In this document: positions 14,438-21,617 of the stretch, one piece after another | Position numbering within the stretch: the stretch's first letter is position 1 | Layout: the number at the start of each line of letters is the position of its first letter | NCBI GenBank assembly: GCA_016178075.1 | Contig: JACOUA010000025.1 | Span: 1-33,112, forward strand | Length of the DNA stretch: 33,112 bases | From: Acidobacteriota bacterium | GTDB taxonomy: Bacteria > Acidobacteriota > Vicinamibacteria > Vicinamibacterales > JACQTH01 | Direction: 5' to 3' | Made by a program: the position numbers and the translations under genes | Notes under the pieces: model-generated | Seen by the model: the letters and a program-made list of their open reading frames with translations, nothing else | The model's database searches: none | What the model was told of the DNA's origin: nothing

Positions 14438-15908
14438 ACACAAATTGATACTCTGACGACGCGACCATGATGTGCGCCAGGCCGGCGGTCTTGGTCCGCA
14501 ACTGTGTATCCGTGCCGATAAAGGTGTTCGCCGCCTGGACGTAGGTCACCAACTGGTTTCGCGACGCCGCGTCGTACGGCATCGGGGTGACACGGCCCAG
14601 GAAATAATCCACGAGCGCGGTCGGCGTGGTGTTGCCCCGCGCGGCGGTCGCCATGTTGACGCGCTGGTTGTTCGCGAGCGTCGAAGCGAAATTCATCCGC
14701 TGCAAGCGCGCCCCGGTCGAGAACCAGGTCTCCCCCCAATCCCAGCCCGCCACGTCCGGCGGCTCGAACAGCTGCTGCCCCATGTTAAGGAGCGGCGTGA
14801 GCGTGCTCGACAGGGAGAATCCACTCCAGCCCACTTCCTTGATGGCTCGCACCACGTACTCGACCGGCCAGGCGTAGCGCGTGAAGTAGACCGCCGGATC
14901 GAGGAACTGGCTCGACGTCAGGACCCGCCGGACGACCGACCGCATGTTGTACCCGCTGCTCTGATACGTGTCCGCGATGGCATGCAGCCACGCGTCCGTC
15001 GGCTCGTAGACCTCGCTCACGAAGAAGCTCCAGAGCTTGCGCGCGAGCAGCAGCGCGGTTTCTCGATGGCCGGCGAGCGCGTTGATCAGGTCGAGGCTGT
15101 CCTGGATGCCGGCATCGGCGCCGCGCGCGGGAATCGTGCGGCTGCCGTCGGCGTAGATCGGAAAGCTGAAGGTCTTGGCGGCGGTCTGGTGCTGGTTGGC
15201 GTTGTAGTACACCTCGTACCGGCCGCTCGTGGCGTCGCCGGACACCGTGTTCACGCGCCGCGAGTTCCAGCCCGTGTAGACCCGCGCCGCCGCGTACACG
15301 TCCTCTTCGGTGTAGTACCCGACGCCGCGCGTAAACAGCTCCATGAGCTCCCGTCCGAAGTTCTCCTGCGGCTGCGACCGGGTATTCGTGTAGCCATCGA
15401 GCCAGTAGTTCGTCGCCGCGTCCTGCTCGGCGATCGCGCGCACCAGATCCCGGAAATTGCCGAGCGCGTACTGGCGAAAGAGCTCGTATTGCCCCCGCAT
15501 GCCGTTCGGATCTTCCGACGGCTTGGCGGCCATCATCCGGACGGCGTGGCTGGAGTCGGCGACGAGACCGGCGAGCTTGCTGTACGCCGTCGCGAAATGG
15601 TCGTGCCAGAAGAGCGCCATCTTCTCCTGCAGCGGGCGCTGGGAATGAACCATGCGGAACAGCCACCGCTGGCGCGCGTCGTTGACGACGGTGTTGGGCC
15701 GGAAGGCGCCCCCTGCGCTGGCCGTGACGCCCGCATATCCCGAGGAGCCGATGAACGAGTCGATGTCGTCCGGAAACTGCTCGAAGTCGGTGAGCAGATC
15801 GACCGCGCCCTGATAGCCGAGGGCGCCAAAGAGCTGCACGTCCTCGGCGCTCGCCCCGAATCCGGTCCGCCTGAACAGGTGGTCCATTCGAGGATCGTTG
15901 AACAGCAT
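14436..15908 (-). CDS. DUF1800 protein
   Basis: The 490-residue protein shows the family's succession of motifs: DHLFRRTGFGASAEDVQLFG, MVHSQRPLQEKMALFWHDHFATA, LFRQYALGNFRDLVRAIAEQDAATNYWLDG, QENFGRELMELFTRGVGYYTEEDVYAAARVYTGW, HRETALLLARKLWSFFVSE, VRRVLTSSQFLDP, VEYVVRAIKEVGW, PPDVAGWDWGETWFSTGARLQRMNFA and a final LAHIMVASSEYQ. DUF1800 proteins pair with DUF1501 in many phyla; the function is unknown. AGGAG precedes ATG 15908, nine bases after the FG-GAP gene's stop. The last residues (FV) and the stop codon fall in or beside the inverted repeat, so the extreme C-terminus may have been altered by it. Confidence 0.92.
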   Translation of the reverse strand: MLFNDPRMDHLFRRTGFGASAEDVQLFGALGYQGAVDLLTDFEQFPDDIDSFIGSSGYAGVTASAGGAFRPNTVVNDARQRWLFRMVHSQRPLQEKMALFWHDHFATAYSKLAGLVADSSHAVRMMAAKPSEDPNGMRGQYELFRQYALGNFRDLVRAIAEQDAATNYWLDGYTNTRSQPQENFGRELMELFTRGVGYYTEEDVYAAARVYTGWNSRRVNTVSGDATSGRYEVYYNANQHQTAAKTFSFPIYADGSRTIPARGADAGIQDSLDLINALAGHRETALLLARKLWSFFVSEVYEPTDAWLHAIADTYQSSGYNMRSVVRRVLTSSQFLDPAVYFTRYAWPVEYVVRAIKEVGWSGFSLSSTLTPLLNMGQQLFEPPDVAGWDWGETWFSTGARLQRMNFASTLANNQRVNMATAARGNTTPTALVDYFLGRVTPMPYDAASRNQLVTYVQAANTFIGTDTQLRTKTAGLAHIMVASSEYQFV

Positions 15909-15917
15909 GTCGTCTCC

Positions 15918-17231
15918 TCACCTACTGATCACGTACGCCCAGCCGCCAATCGCAGCGTCGTAGGTGAACAGGTCGTCGCGGCCGTCACCGTTCATGTCGA
16001 GGATCACGATCTGGCGGCTTTCAGGGAGCATGAAGCTCGAATAGGTGAACCCGCCCGCGCCGTCGCTGAAGCACTTGAACGCGACCCCGGTCGTCGGATT
16101 GTAGAGCACGATATCGGCGCGACCGTCGCCGTTGACGTCCCCGGGCGCGACACGCCAGCCGCTCGACCATGTCCCCCCAAACATGTTGAAGCCCCCGCCG
16201 GACTTCGCGAGACCCTGGAAGAACGCGCCCGACGTCACGTTGTACAGGAAGGCGTCGGCCAGGCCATCGCCATTCAGATCGCCCATCACAATCGTCCAGC
16301 TCGCCGACCAAATCCCGAGGCTCGCCAGCGCGAAGCCCCCGGCGCCGGTGCTGAACGCCTGCCAGACGGCCCCGGTGGTCGGGTTGTAGGCCAGCAAGTC
16401 CGTCAGCCCGTCGCCGTTCATGTCACCCGGATACATCAGGAAGCCCGGCGAGACGGTCGTGACGGCGTACGCAAAAGTCCCGTCGCCTCTCGACAACGCC
16501 CCAACCAGCAGGCCGGTCGTTGGGTTGTACAGGGCGAGATCTTTCAGGCGATCGCCGTTGAAGTGCCCCGGCGTGATGACCCAGCCGCCGTCCCAGCGGC
16601 TGGAGGTGTAGCGAAAGCCGCCTGCGCGATCGTTGAGGCAGACGAAGTAAGTTCCGTCATCGGTGTTGTACAGATGCAGATCGTCGTAGCCGTCGTTGTC
16701 GAGGTCCCCCGTCGTGACGCCCCAGGCGGGGGACCAAGCCGACGCGGGCGTGTAGGTCCAATTGCCGTCGCCGCGGCTGACGGCTTCGAGCCATGTGCCC
16801 GCCGCCCGGGAGTACAGAAACAGATCGTGCGGCCTCGCCGGGCTCAGGTGCAGCGCGGTCAGGGACCAGCCACCGTCCCACGATCCGGCCACGAGCGAGC
16901 CGGCCTGCGTCACGGTAAAGCGCCGGCCGGCGATCGTGACGAAGCCGACCCGCGCAGTCGTGTCGGTGTTCGGGGTCGCAAACACCGTGGTCGTGCCCGG
17001 CCCGTTGTTGCTGGCGCCCGTGGAGACCCCGACCCATGAGGTCTGCGAGACCGACGTCCAGGCGCAGCCCGGAGCTGTCACGACGCTGACGATGCTCGAC
17101 CCACCGTCGACACTCATCGACGCACTGGTGTGTGACAGCGTATACGTGCACGTCTGCGCGTCGGCGGGTCGCATCCCGCTCAGCAGCCATCCCATCATTA
17201 GACCGGCGACGACCAGCTTCGGGTTCACCAC
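15918..17231 (-). CDS. Exported BACON-FG-GAP repeat protein
   Basis: After a signal peptide (NPKLVVAGLMMGWLLSGMRPADAQ) comes a BACON-type domain (CTYTLSHTSASMSVDGGSSI, then CAWTSVSQTSWVGVSTGAS and VGFVTIAGRRFTVTQAG). Six FG-GAP/VCBS blades follow, with calcium-loop motifs GDLDNDGYDD, GHFNGDRLKD, GDMNGDGLTD, GDLNGDGLAD, GDVNGDGRAD and LDMNGDGRDD. This predicts an extracellular seven-bladed-propeller-like adhesin or scaffold. I favour GTG 17231, which has GAGG nine bases upstream and gives a clean signal peptide; an in-frame ATG at 17279 is the alternative. It is first in a run with DUF1800 and DUF1501, suggesting the three act together at the cell surface. Confidence 0.85.
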   Translation of the reverse strand: MVNPKLVVAGLMMGWLLSGMRPADAQTCTYTLSHTSASMSVDGGSSIVSVVTAPGCAWTSVSQTSWVGVSTGASNNGPGTTTVFATPNTDTTARVGFVTIAGRRFTVTQAGSLVAGSWDGGWSLTALHLSPARPHDLFLYSRAAGTWLEAVSRGDGNWTYTPASAWSPAWGVTTGDLDNDGYDDLHLYNTDDGTYFVCLNDRAGGFRYTSSRWDGGWVITPGHFNGDRLKDLALYNPTTGLLVGALSRGDGTFAYAVTTVSPGFLMYPGDMNGDGLTDLLAYNPTTGAVWQAFSTGAGGFALASLGIWSASWTIVMGDLNGDGLADAFLYNVTSGAFFQGLAKSGGGFNMFGGTWSSGWRVAPGDVNGDGRADIVLYNPTTGVAFKCFSDGAGGFTYSSFMLPESRQIVILDMNGDGRDDLFTYDAAIGGWAYVISR

Positions 17232-17282
17232 AATCTCGTGCCTCGCCGTTAGATTGTCGATTCGTCTATTCACCCGCATCAC

Positions 17283-17316
17283 CAATCAACAAATCAACAA
17301 ATCACCAAATCACCAG
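17283..17316. repeat. Short-period AATCA repeat between two minus-strand genes
   Basis: Units of AATCAACA and AATCACCA recur at 7-9 bp steps in a markedly AT-rich island, upstream of the FG-GAP gene and directly after the stop of the lipoprotein gene. Confidence 0.55.
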
Positions 17317-17318
17317 AT

Positions 17319-18422
17319 TCAACGAATCACAATGGCCCCTTGCCAGAGAGGGTTGGTCGGATCGTCGTGATCGTGATAGCCGCACGTCCTGATCGCCACC
17401 AGATTCGCCGAGGTCCGTGACTGACCGGGAGTCAGATAGCCGACCTGATTCAGCTCGGGACAATCGCTGTGGTCCGGGTGCGGATCCGAGGTCACGTCGT
17501 GCGGTCTCACGTCGTTGTTGACGAAGGTCACCCGACCGCCCTGCGCGACTATTACCGCGCGTGGACTCATCCCCGACGGCGTGATCGTGATGGTCACGGC
17601 CAGCGGCGGCGGTGGTGGTGGAGGCGGCGGCGGCTCCGGTGGTGGCGTGGGAGAGGGGGCCGGTGACGGAGGCGGAGTCGGTGCCGGACTTGGTGACGGG
17701 CTCGGAGACGGACTCGGTATCGGTGGCGGCGGTGGCGGCGGATTCCGATTCGCGCAGATCGGCTGGACGCCACCCCCGTCGATCTGGGCGAACACCTTGT
17801 CGGTCGCCTCGGCGTGGCTGCAGTAATTGGCCCGGTACCGCAGGTATTCCTGCGTCCACACCACGTCGCCCTCGAGATCCACGAAGGTCGACGTCGGCGG
17901 GCGCTGCAGGCCGTCGCGGTATTTCACTTCCAGCGCGATCCGGAAATCGAACGGCTCGTTGCGCGGCGGAAACAGCACAGGCTCCGCGTTGACGGCCGCG
18001 CAGACCGGCGCTGCGCCCCCGCCGTCGATTTGATCGAAAACGCGTCGAACCGCCTCGGCGTGTTCGCATCCGTTCACCCGGTACCGCAAGTATTCCTGAA
18101 TCCAGACGACGTCGCCCTCGAGATCGACGAAGGTCGAGACCGGGGCGCGCCGCAATCCGTCGCGGTATTTGACCTCGAGCGCCTCCCGAAAGTTGAAGGG
18201 CTCGCTGCGCGGCGGAAACTCGATCAACGTCCCCGTCGACGCTGTGCCTAATACTGAAAGTGCTCGGGACCCACCAGCCGTAGGACCGACCGCCGACGGC
18301 TCGACCCCGGTCCTGGACCGCCCGCAGCTCAGGACCGCACTGCAGGCCAGCGACAGCAGGAGCCCCTGACAGAAGACGCGCCTGACACGCGGGCTTCTCA
18401 ATGCGATGTGGGGGCCTGACAA
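17319..18422 (-). CDS. Lipoprotein with duplicated module and C-terminal cupredoxin-like domain
   Basis: The 367-residue protein has a signal with a lipobox-like VLSC at residue 33. Two near-identical modules follow (about 68-142 and 149-223), sharing EALEVKYRDGL/IALEVKYRDGL, STFVDLEGDVVW, QEYLRYR and DQIDGGG/AQIDGGG, each with two Cys. A Pro/Ser-rich linker follows (about 227-273). The last 90 residues resemble a plastocyanin-like domain: VTFVNNDVRPHDVTSDPH, C347 in RTCGYHDHDD, and His 308, 350 and 352. The usual axial Met is absent. I do not recognise the repeated module. The start is probably TTG 18422, placed about 12 nt after a TTGACT/TACCAT promoter. It may transfer electrons or bind copper outside the cell. 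Confidence 0.75.
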   Translation of the reverse strand: MSGPHIALRSPRVRRVFCQGLLLSLACSAVLSCGRSRTGVEPSAVGPTAGGSRALSVLGTASTGTLIEFPPRSEPFNFREALEVKYRDGLRRAPVSTFVDLEGDVVWIQEYLRYRVNGCEHAEAVRRVFDQIDGGGAAPVCAAVNAEPVLFPPRNEPFDFRIALEVKYRDGLQRPPTSTFVDLEGDVVWTQEYLRYRANYCSHAEATDKVFAQIDGGGVQPICANRNPPPPPPPIPSPSPSPSPSPAPTPPPSPAPSPTPPPEPPPPPPPPPPLAVTITITPSGMSPRAVIVAQGGRVTFVNNDVRPHDVTSDPHPDHSDCPELNQVGYLTPGQSRTSANLVAIRTCGYHDHDDPTNPLWQGAIVIR

Positions 18423-18434
18423 CGCTGGCTCAAA

Positions 18435-18462
18435 ATGGTAGCTGAGATCAGTGCAAAGTCAA
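18435..18462 (-). promoter_or_regulatory. Promoter of the cupredoxin-like lipoprotein gene
   Basis: On the minus strand, TTGACT (18462-18457), a 16-bp spacer and TACCAT (18440-18435). RNA would begin near 18428, about six bases before TTG 18422. The remaining gap up to 18697 (about 235 bp) holds no gene or recognisable RNA element. Confidence 0.5.
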
Positions 18463-18697
18463 CGCCGCTCGGACCGCGCCCCCGCGCGCGTTTACAGCGA
18501 TTCTCGGCAGTTCAAGATTGGGTGTCGGCTCCAAACGGGTAACGGGCCAGGGGCCCGCCTGCTCCCGAGGAACGGGACGCGACGGGGATCGCCGGCTTCA
18601 CGGCTGGTCCCGGGAACGATGACAAAGATGTAACCCGAATCACGGTCTCGTGGCACTCGGGCGACCAGACGGCGGCGCCGTGTTCAGCTTTAGGACC

Positions 18698-19168
18698 CTA
18701 CCGCACGGTCATGTCGAGCTCGTTCAACGGCACGTCCCAGTGCGCGTCGAGGATCTCGAAGCGCCGTTGCTCTTCCTTTCTGAATTTTGCCTGATCGGGA
18801 TAGAGCTTCTTCACGATCTCCGCGTCGTTCGACGGCCCCGTCATGGCCGCGGTGTCCCGGTAGGTGATCGCGACGGCGAAGGTCCAGTCCGAGCGCCCGT
18901 CGCCGTGGTAGGTGGGGACGAAGGTCCGGACGCTGGTGACCCGTGCGGGCATCTGCGCCTTGAGCACCGGGTAGTGGTTCCGCCGAAACAGGTCGACGAA
19001 CTCGTCCTGATACCCCCATTTCACCCGGTAGAAGTACCAGACGGTGCGTTCGGCCGACGCGGTGTTCTGCGTGGCGGGGGCCTGGCGGGCCCACACCACA
19101 GCGGTCGCGTCGACGAGCGTGGCGGCGGTCAGTGCCAGCAAGGCAAACGTTCGAGTGACACGCATCAT
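18698..19168 (-). CDS. Small exported protein of unknown function
   Basis: The 156-residue protein has a signal peptide (MMRVTRTFALLALTAATLVDATAVVWA). The mature part contains TVWYFYRVKWGYQDEFVDLFRRNHYPVLK, then VTSVRTFVPTYHGDGRSDWTFAVAITYRD and LYPDQAKFRKEEQRRFEIL. The alternation of a YFYRVKWG strand, an EF..LF.RNHYPVL helix and a DWTFAVAITYRD strand resembles dimeric alpha-beta-barrel (ABM-like) proteins, but I do not recognise the family. AAGGGGAG precedes ATG 19168. Its start overlaps the end of the toxin gene, so it could be transcribed with the toxin-antitoxin pair. Confidence 0.75.
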   Translation of the reverse strand: MMRVTRTFALLALTAATLVDATAVVWARQAPATQNTASAERTVWYFYRVKWGYQDEFVDLFRRNHYPVLKAQMPARVTSVRTFVPTYHGDGRSDWTFAVAITYRDTAAMTGPSNDAEIVKKLYPDQAKFRKEEQRRFEILDAHWDVPLNELDMTVR

Positions 19169-19602
19169 GGTCGTCTCCCCTTGTCATATCGGCGTCGGCG
19201 GAAGGGATTGGTGACCTTCACGCCCCCGTAGTCCTCGCCGTGCGACAGATCTTCCGACAGCACCGCTTCGCACCCGAGGCTTCGTGCAGCCTCGATGATC
19301 GCAGCGTCCCAATAGGACATCCGGTACCGGACTGCGGCCTGCGCTCCTGCCCGCATCAACGCGACAGTCGTTTCCTGAACGGGAAACCGGAGCCACGCCT
19401 CGATCAAACCCGCCGCCTGGTCGTGCGACAAACGGCCTGGCCGGCTCGAGTGGGTCGCCTGAACGTAGAACTCCTGGAGCACCTGCACCGACAGCGCGAG
19501 GTCGGTCCCGTCCAGAATCCCGCGAGCCTCTGTCGCTTTGAGCGCCTCGTCTTGCGCGGTGCTGACGGCGTAGAGCAGCACGTTGGTGTCAACGAACCGC
19601 AC
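19165..19602 (-). CDS. vapC: PIN-domain toxin (VapC-type)
   Basis: The 145-residue protein carries the PIN-domain acidic set: VRFVDTNVLLYAV (first Asp), SVQVLQEFYVQ (Glu), MSYWDAAIIEAA (Asp) and AVLSEDLSHGEDY (final Asp). Such toxins are Mg-dependent RNases. GTG 19602 was chosen because it puts the VDTN strand at residue 4, as in other VapC proteins; longer frames run through the antitoxin gene. The start overlaps the antitoxin's end by 14 bp, the usual antitoxin-then-toxin order. Confidence 0.87.
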   Translation of the reverse strand: MRFVDTNVLLYAVSTAQDEALKATEARGILDGTDLALSVQVLQEFYVQATHSSRPGRLSHDQAAGLIEAWLRFPVQETTVALMRAGAQAAVRYRMSYWDAAIIEAARSLGCEAVLSEDLSHGEDYGGVKVTNPFRRRRYDKGRRP

Positions 19603-19831
19603 GGCGCTCGTGAGCGTTGGCCCGATCGAGACGATCGCCCGCGCGGAACTGCTTGACTGTTCGGAGCACCTCGTCCTGCAGGCGCTTCCGCCGTTCGAAC
19701 TCGCCTTCCTCGTCGGCCAGCCCGACAAGAAAGTCCCGCACGAGCGCGCTCAAGGAGGTGTCACGCTCGGCGGCCTTCACGCGGGCGCGACGATAGACCT
19801 CATCGGGCAGTGATACTGTGACATTCTTCAC
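19589..19831 (-). CDS. Ribbon-helix-helix-type antitoxin (VapB partner)
   Basis: The 80-residue protein starts MKNVTVSLPDEVYRRARVKA (GTG start), a ribbon-helix-helix N-terminus in which VTVSLP is the DNA-binding strand and SLSALVRDFLVGL the second helix. The C-terminal part is charged, as expected for toxin neutralisation. GTG 19831 fits better than ATG 19846, because the -10 box TACAGT occupies the codons between them and predicts RNA starting exactly at 19831. It overlaps the PIN toxin gene. Autoregulation is likely through the inverted repeats at 19815-19842. Confidence 0.82.
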   Translation of the reverse strand: MKNVTVSLPDEVYRRARVKAAERDTSLSALVRDFLVGLADEEGEFERRKRLQDEVLRTVKQFRAGDRLDRANAHERRAVR

Positions 19832-19865
19832 AGTACCACTGTACACGGGCTGCGGGAGTTGTCAA
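19815..19865 (-). promoter_or_regulatory. Promoter and inverted-repeat operator of the toxin-antitoxin operon
   Basis: On the minus strand, TTGACA (19865-19860), a 16-bp spacer and TACAGT (19843-19838). The element ACTGT/ACAGT occurs three times: 19815-19819, 19830-19834 and 19838-19842. ACTGTGA (19815-19821) and TCACAGT (19828-19834) form perfect 7-bp arms, and ACAGT/ACTGT flank the -10 box. This is a natural binding array for the ribbon-helix-helix antitoxin. Confidence 0.6.
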
Positions 19866-19897
19866 AAGATCCCGGCACCGACAGCCGTACAGAAAGG

Positions 19898-19923
19898 CAG
19901 GGCCGGCCCTCGGCCCGGCCCTG
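19898..19923 (-). terminator. Hairpin after the TonB-receptor tail, weak terminator
   Basis: CAGGGCCGG (19898-19906) and CCGGCCCTG (19915-19923) pair perfectly over 9 bp with an 8-nt loop. On the minus strand CCTTTCTG follows, so the T-tract is poor. It lies 24 bp past the stop of the receptor remnant and was probably that gene's terminator. Confidence 0.4.
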
Positions 19924-19946
19924 GTCGTGCAGCGTCGCGGCGACGC

Positions 19947-20000
19947 TCAGAAGCGGAAGCGAACGATGGTCGTCAGCCGATACTTGCGGGGTCCCTGGAA
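19947..20000 (-). pseudogene. C-terminal end of a TonB-dependent receptor (fragment)
   Basis: On the minus strand the frame reads FQGPRKYRLTTIVRFRF and then stops. This is the last barrel strand of a TonB-dependent receptor, ending in Phe as outer-membrane proteins do. A stop codon stands directly before it. It lines up in strand and order with the plug-domain fragment at 21042-21278, as the two ends of one broken gene. Confidence 0.5.
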
Positions 20001-20041
20001 TTACCGCGGGACGTCGCCCGTGACTGATCGACAGTACTTGT

Positions 20042-20308
20042 TTAAGGTACGCAATAACAGAGTGGGTTCAACCAGAGACATACTCCAGATGGGTCAAGTG
20101 GACAGGTCCTTTCTACGCAAAGGGTCATCCACCCGTCGGACCCGCCCCCCAGGACGCAGCGCTGAAAGCAAAGTGCGTTGCCGTCGGCACACCAATCTCC
20201 GCAAGAGGTCGTTGGACAGTCCTTGGCCGCCACGGTCTGAGGGCCGATCGATAAAAGCGCCCCTGACACGATTATTCCGATCAGAACCGCCCGCAGCGTT
20301 CTCCGCAT
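20042..20308 (-). CDS. Secreted cysteine-rich peptide
   Basis: The 88-residue precursor has a clear Sec signal (MRRTLRAVLIGIIVSGALLS, ending near TVAA). The remaining 60 or so residues contain ten Cys, enough for five disulfides: KDCPTTSCGDWCADGNALCF, then RCVLGGGSDGWMTLCVERTC and VCLWLNPLCYCVP. The AGGAGGAGG ribosome site is strong. It lies 61 bp downstream of a membrane-anchored thioredoxin-like gene on the same strand, the expected partner for folding such a peptide. I do not recognise the family. A toxin, bacteriocin-like peptide or extracellular binding peptide are all possible. The surrounding DNA is lower in GC than the rest of the window. Confidence 0.7.
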   Translation of the reverse strand: MRRTLRAVLIGIIVSGALLSIGPQTVAAKDCPTTSCGDWCADGNALCFQRCVLGGGSDGWMTLCVERTCPLDPSGVCLWLNPLCYCVP

Positions 20309-20369
20309 GGTCGCCTCCTCCTGTTACCACACCCTCGATCAAAGTGATCTCGGTCTACGATCCGCGATA

Positions 20370-20885
20370 CTAGGGGTACGCGCCGGCCGCACTCATCACC
20401 TCGCGTTCACCTTCCGGACGGAGTTCACCTATCCAATTCCCAACAAGATGCCCCGACTTGTCGACCAGAATAAGAGTTGGTGTTCCACTTAACCGAAGGA
20501 CTCCCGGCTTCAGCGTGATGACCCGGTCAACACGCAAGTTCTGTTCGCGCAAATACGAACCAAACACCACGGGGTCCTCAACCGCCGCACCGACTATCTG
20601 CAGACTTGGCCATGCCCTTCGCTCGACTGAGAGCCTTCGGTAAAAAGGCATGCTCTTCGTGCAGAACACACACGTACTTCGTAGCACCAGGACAAGCGTA
20701 CGTTCGGCGCCTCCAAAGTTGACACCATCAAGATTGGGAAGCTGTTCTCCGACAGTATATTTCTTATCGCCTGAGGTTGATCGAGCTCGCGATGATTCGA
20801 GATAGTTCAGTACCATGATGATCGCCACAGTTGAAGCGGCAATCGCCAAGACGACGTCAACTAGGTGCTGCGCCTTTACCTTCAT
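20370..20885 (-). CDS. Membrane-anchored thioredoxin-like protein (TlpA/redoxin type)
   Basis: The 171-residue protein has an N-terminal membrane anchor (VDVVLAIAASTVAIIMVLNYL), then YTVGEQLPNLDGVNFGG, the strand LVLVLRSTCVFCTKSMPFY with the CxxC pair CVFC, and the cis-Pro region LSGTPTLILVDKSGHLVGNWIGEL. This is the TlpA/redoxin fold facing the periplasm. It should reduce or shuffle disulfides. ATG 20885 was chosen over an upstream TTG because GGCGGAG immediately precedes it, although the spacing is short. The Cys-rich secreted peptide gene follows. By my count bases 20701-20820 are 48% GC, well below the neighbours. Confidence 0.8.
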   Translation of the reverse strand: MKVKAQHLVDVVLAIAASTVAIIMVLNYLESSRARSTSGDKKYTVGEQLPNLDGVNFGGAERTLVLVLRSTCVFCTKSMPFYRRLSVERRAWPSLQIVGAAVEDPVVFGSYLREQNLRVDRVITLKPGVLRLSGTPTLILVDKSGHLVGNWIGELRPEGEREVMSAAGAYP

Positions 20886-21041
20886 CACTCCGCCAACCAA
20901 GGTTTCGAGTCCTGACCCGATTGCATAACAGCCTCATACTGCACATGACGCTTCGAAGTCAACGTTGCAGTGCACACAGTTTTTGGTTGACGCCGCAGCA
21001 GACAGCTTTTTGACCTTTGTCGCGCGGGCTCCCCAGACCGT

Positions 21042-21278
21042 TCACGCCTGTGTCAGACCCACGAGTGTCTGATAGTTGCGGCCGACTGGCAGCCGCTCGA
21101 ACTCCTCCTGCCGGACGCGCGTGTTGACCGTCGTGTTCGTCATGTCGACAATCGGACTCTGACCGACCACATTCACCGATTCCGCCTGTCCGCCCACCCG
21201 CAGGGTGAGTGGGACATCCGTGGTCTTCTCCGTCTCGACGAGGTTGTTCGCCACCTTGGCGTCAGTTATCTCTTGTGA
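21042..21278 (-). pseudogene. Plug-domain fragment of a TonB-dependent receptor
   Basis: The minus frame reads RSQEITDAKVANNLVETEKT, then TDVPLTLRVGGQAESVNVVG, QSPIVDMTNTTVNTRVRQEE and FERLPVGRNYQTLVGLTQA, followed by TGA. This is the end of the carboxypeptidase-regulatory-like domain and the start of the plug of acidobacterial receptors. The rest of the plug and barrel is gone at the 21042 end, and the N-terminus at about 21278 is replaced by unrelated sequence. It is broken on both sides. Confidence 0.75.
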
Positions 21279-21382
21279 CCGCAGAAGGTTAGGTGAATTA
21301 CGTTGGCCGAGTTGATCCGGCTCGTGGCGGCTGAATTCAAAAAGCCGAAGGTGTTCGCCAAATACTTGGACCAAGTATCGCG

Positions 21383-21567
21383 TCGACTTCCGGCATCAAG
21401 ATCTCGAGCAGGAGCACGTCGGGCTTGACGCGCCGCACGACCTCCAGCGCCGCCACCCCGTCGCCGGCCTCTCCCACGATCTCGACCTCGAGCTCCGCGA
21501 GCAGCGCCGCCACACGCTTCCGCGAGGCCGGCTCGTCGTCCACGATCAGGACTCGAAGGTTCATCAT
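21383..21567 (-). pseudogene. Response-regulator receiver domain, 3'-truncated
   Basis: Starting MMNLRVLIVDDEPASRKRVA, it keeps the acidic pocket (DDE), EAGDGVAALEVV and VKPDVLLLEILMPEVD. The phosphoacceptor position reads E in LLLEILMP rather than D, so even the surviving part lacks the usual Asp. After EVD the family sequence (normally GFELL...) stops and debris follows. The output domain is missing. It was probably a LytTR/AlgR-type regulator. Confidence 0.7.
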
Positions 21568-21617
21568 CTGGAGGTTCGAACTGATGACTGACTTAAGCCG
21601 GGCACCACGACCGTCAC

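Noticed and set aside
14472-17039. Long plus-strand open frame opposite DUF1800 and FG-GAP
   Set aside because: Its composition is typical of an antisense shadow, and both minus-strand genes have clear families and ribosome sites.
17590-17740. GGT/GGC-rich tract as a structural DNA element
   Set aside because: It encodes the Pro/Ser-rich linker of the lipoprotein on the minus strand, which fully explains it.
18423-18697. Riboswitch (cyclic-di-GMP-like) in a 275-bp gap
   Set aside because: Isolated strings such as gggtaacggg look suggestive, but no consistent fold with the conserved core could be drawn.
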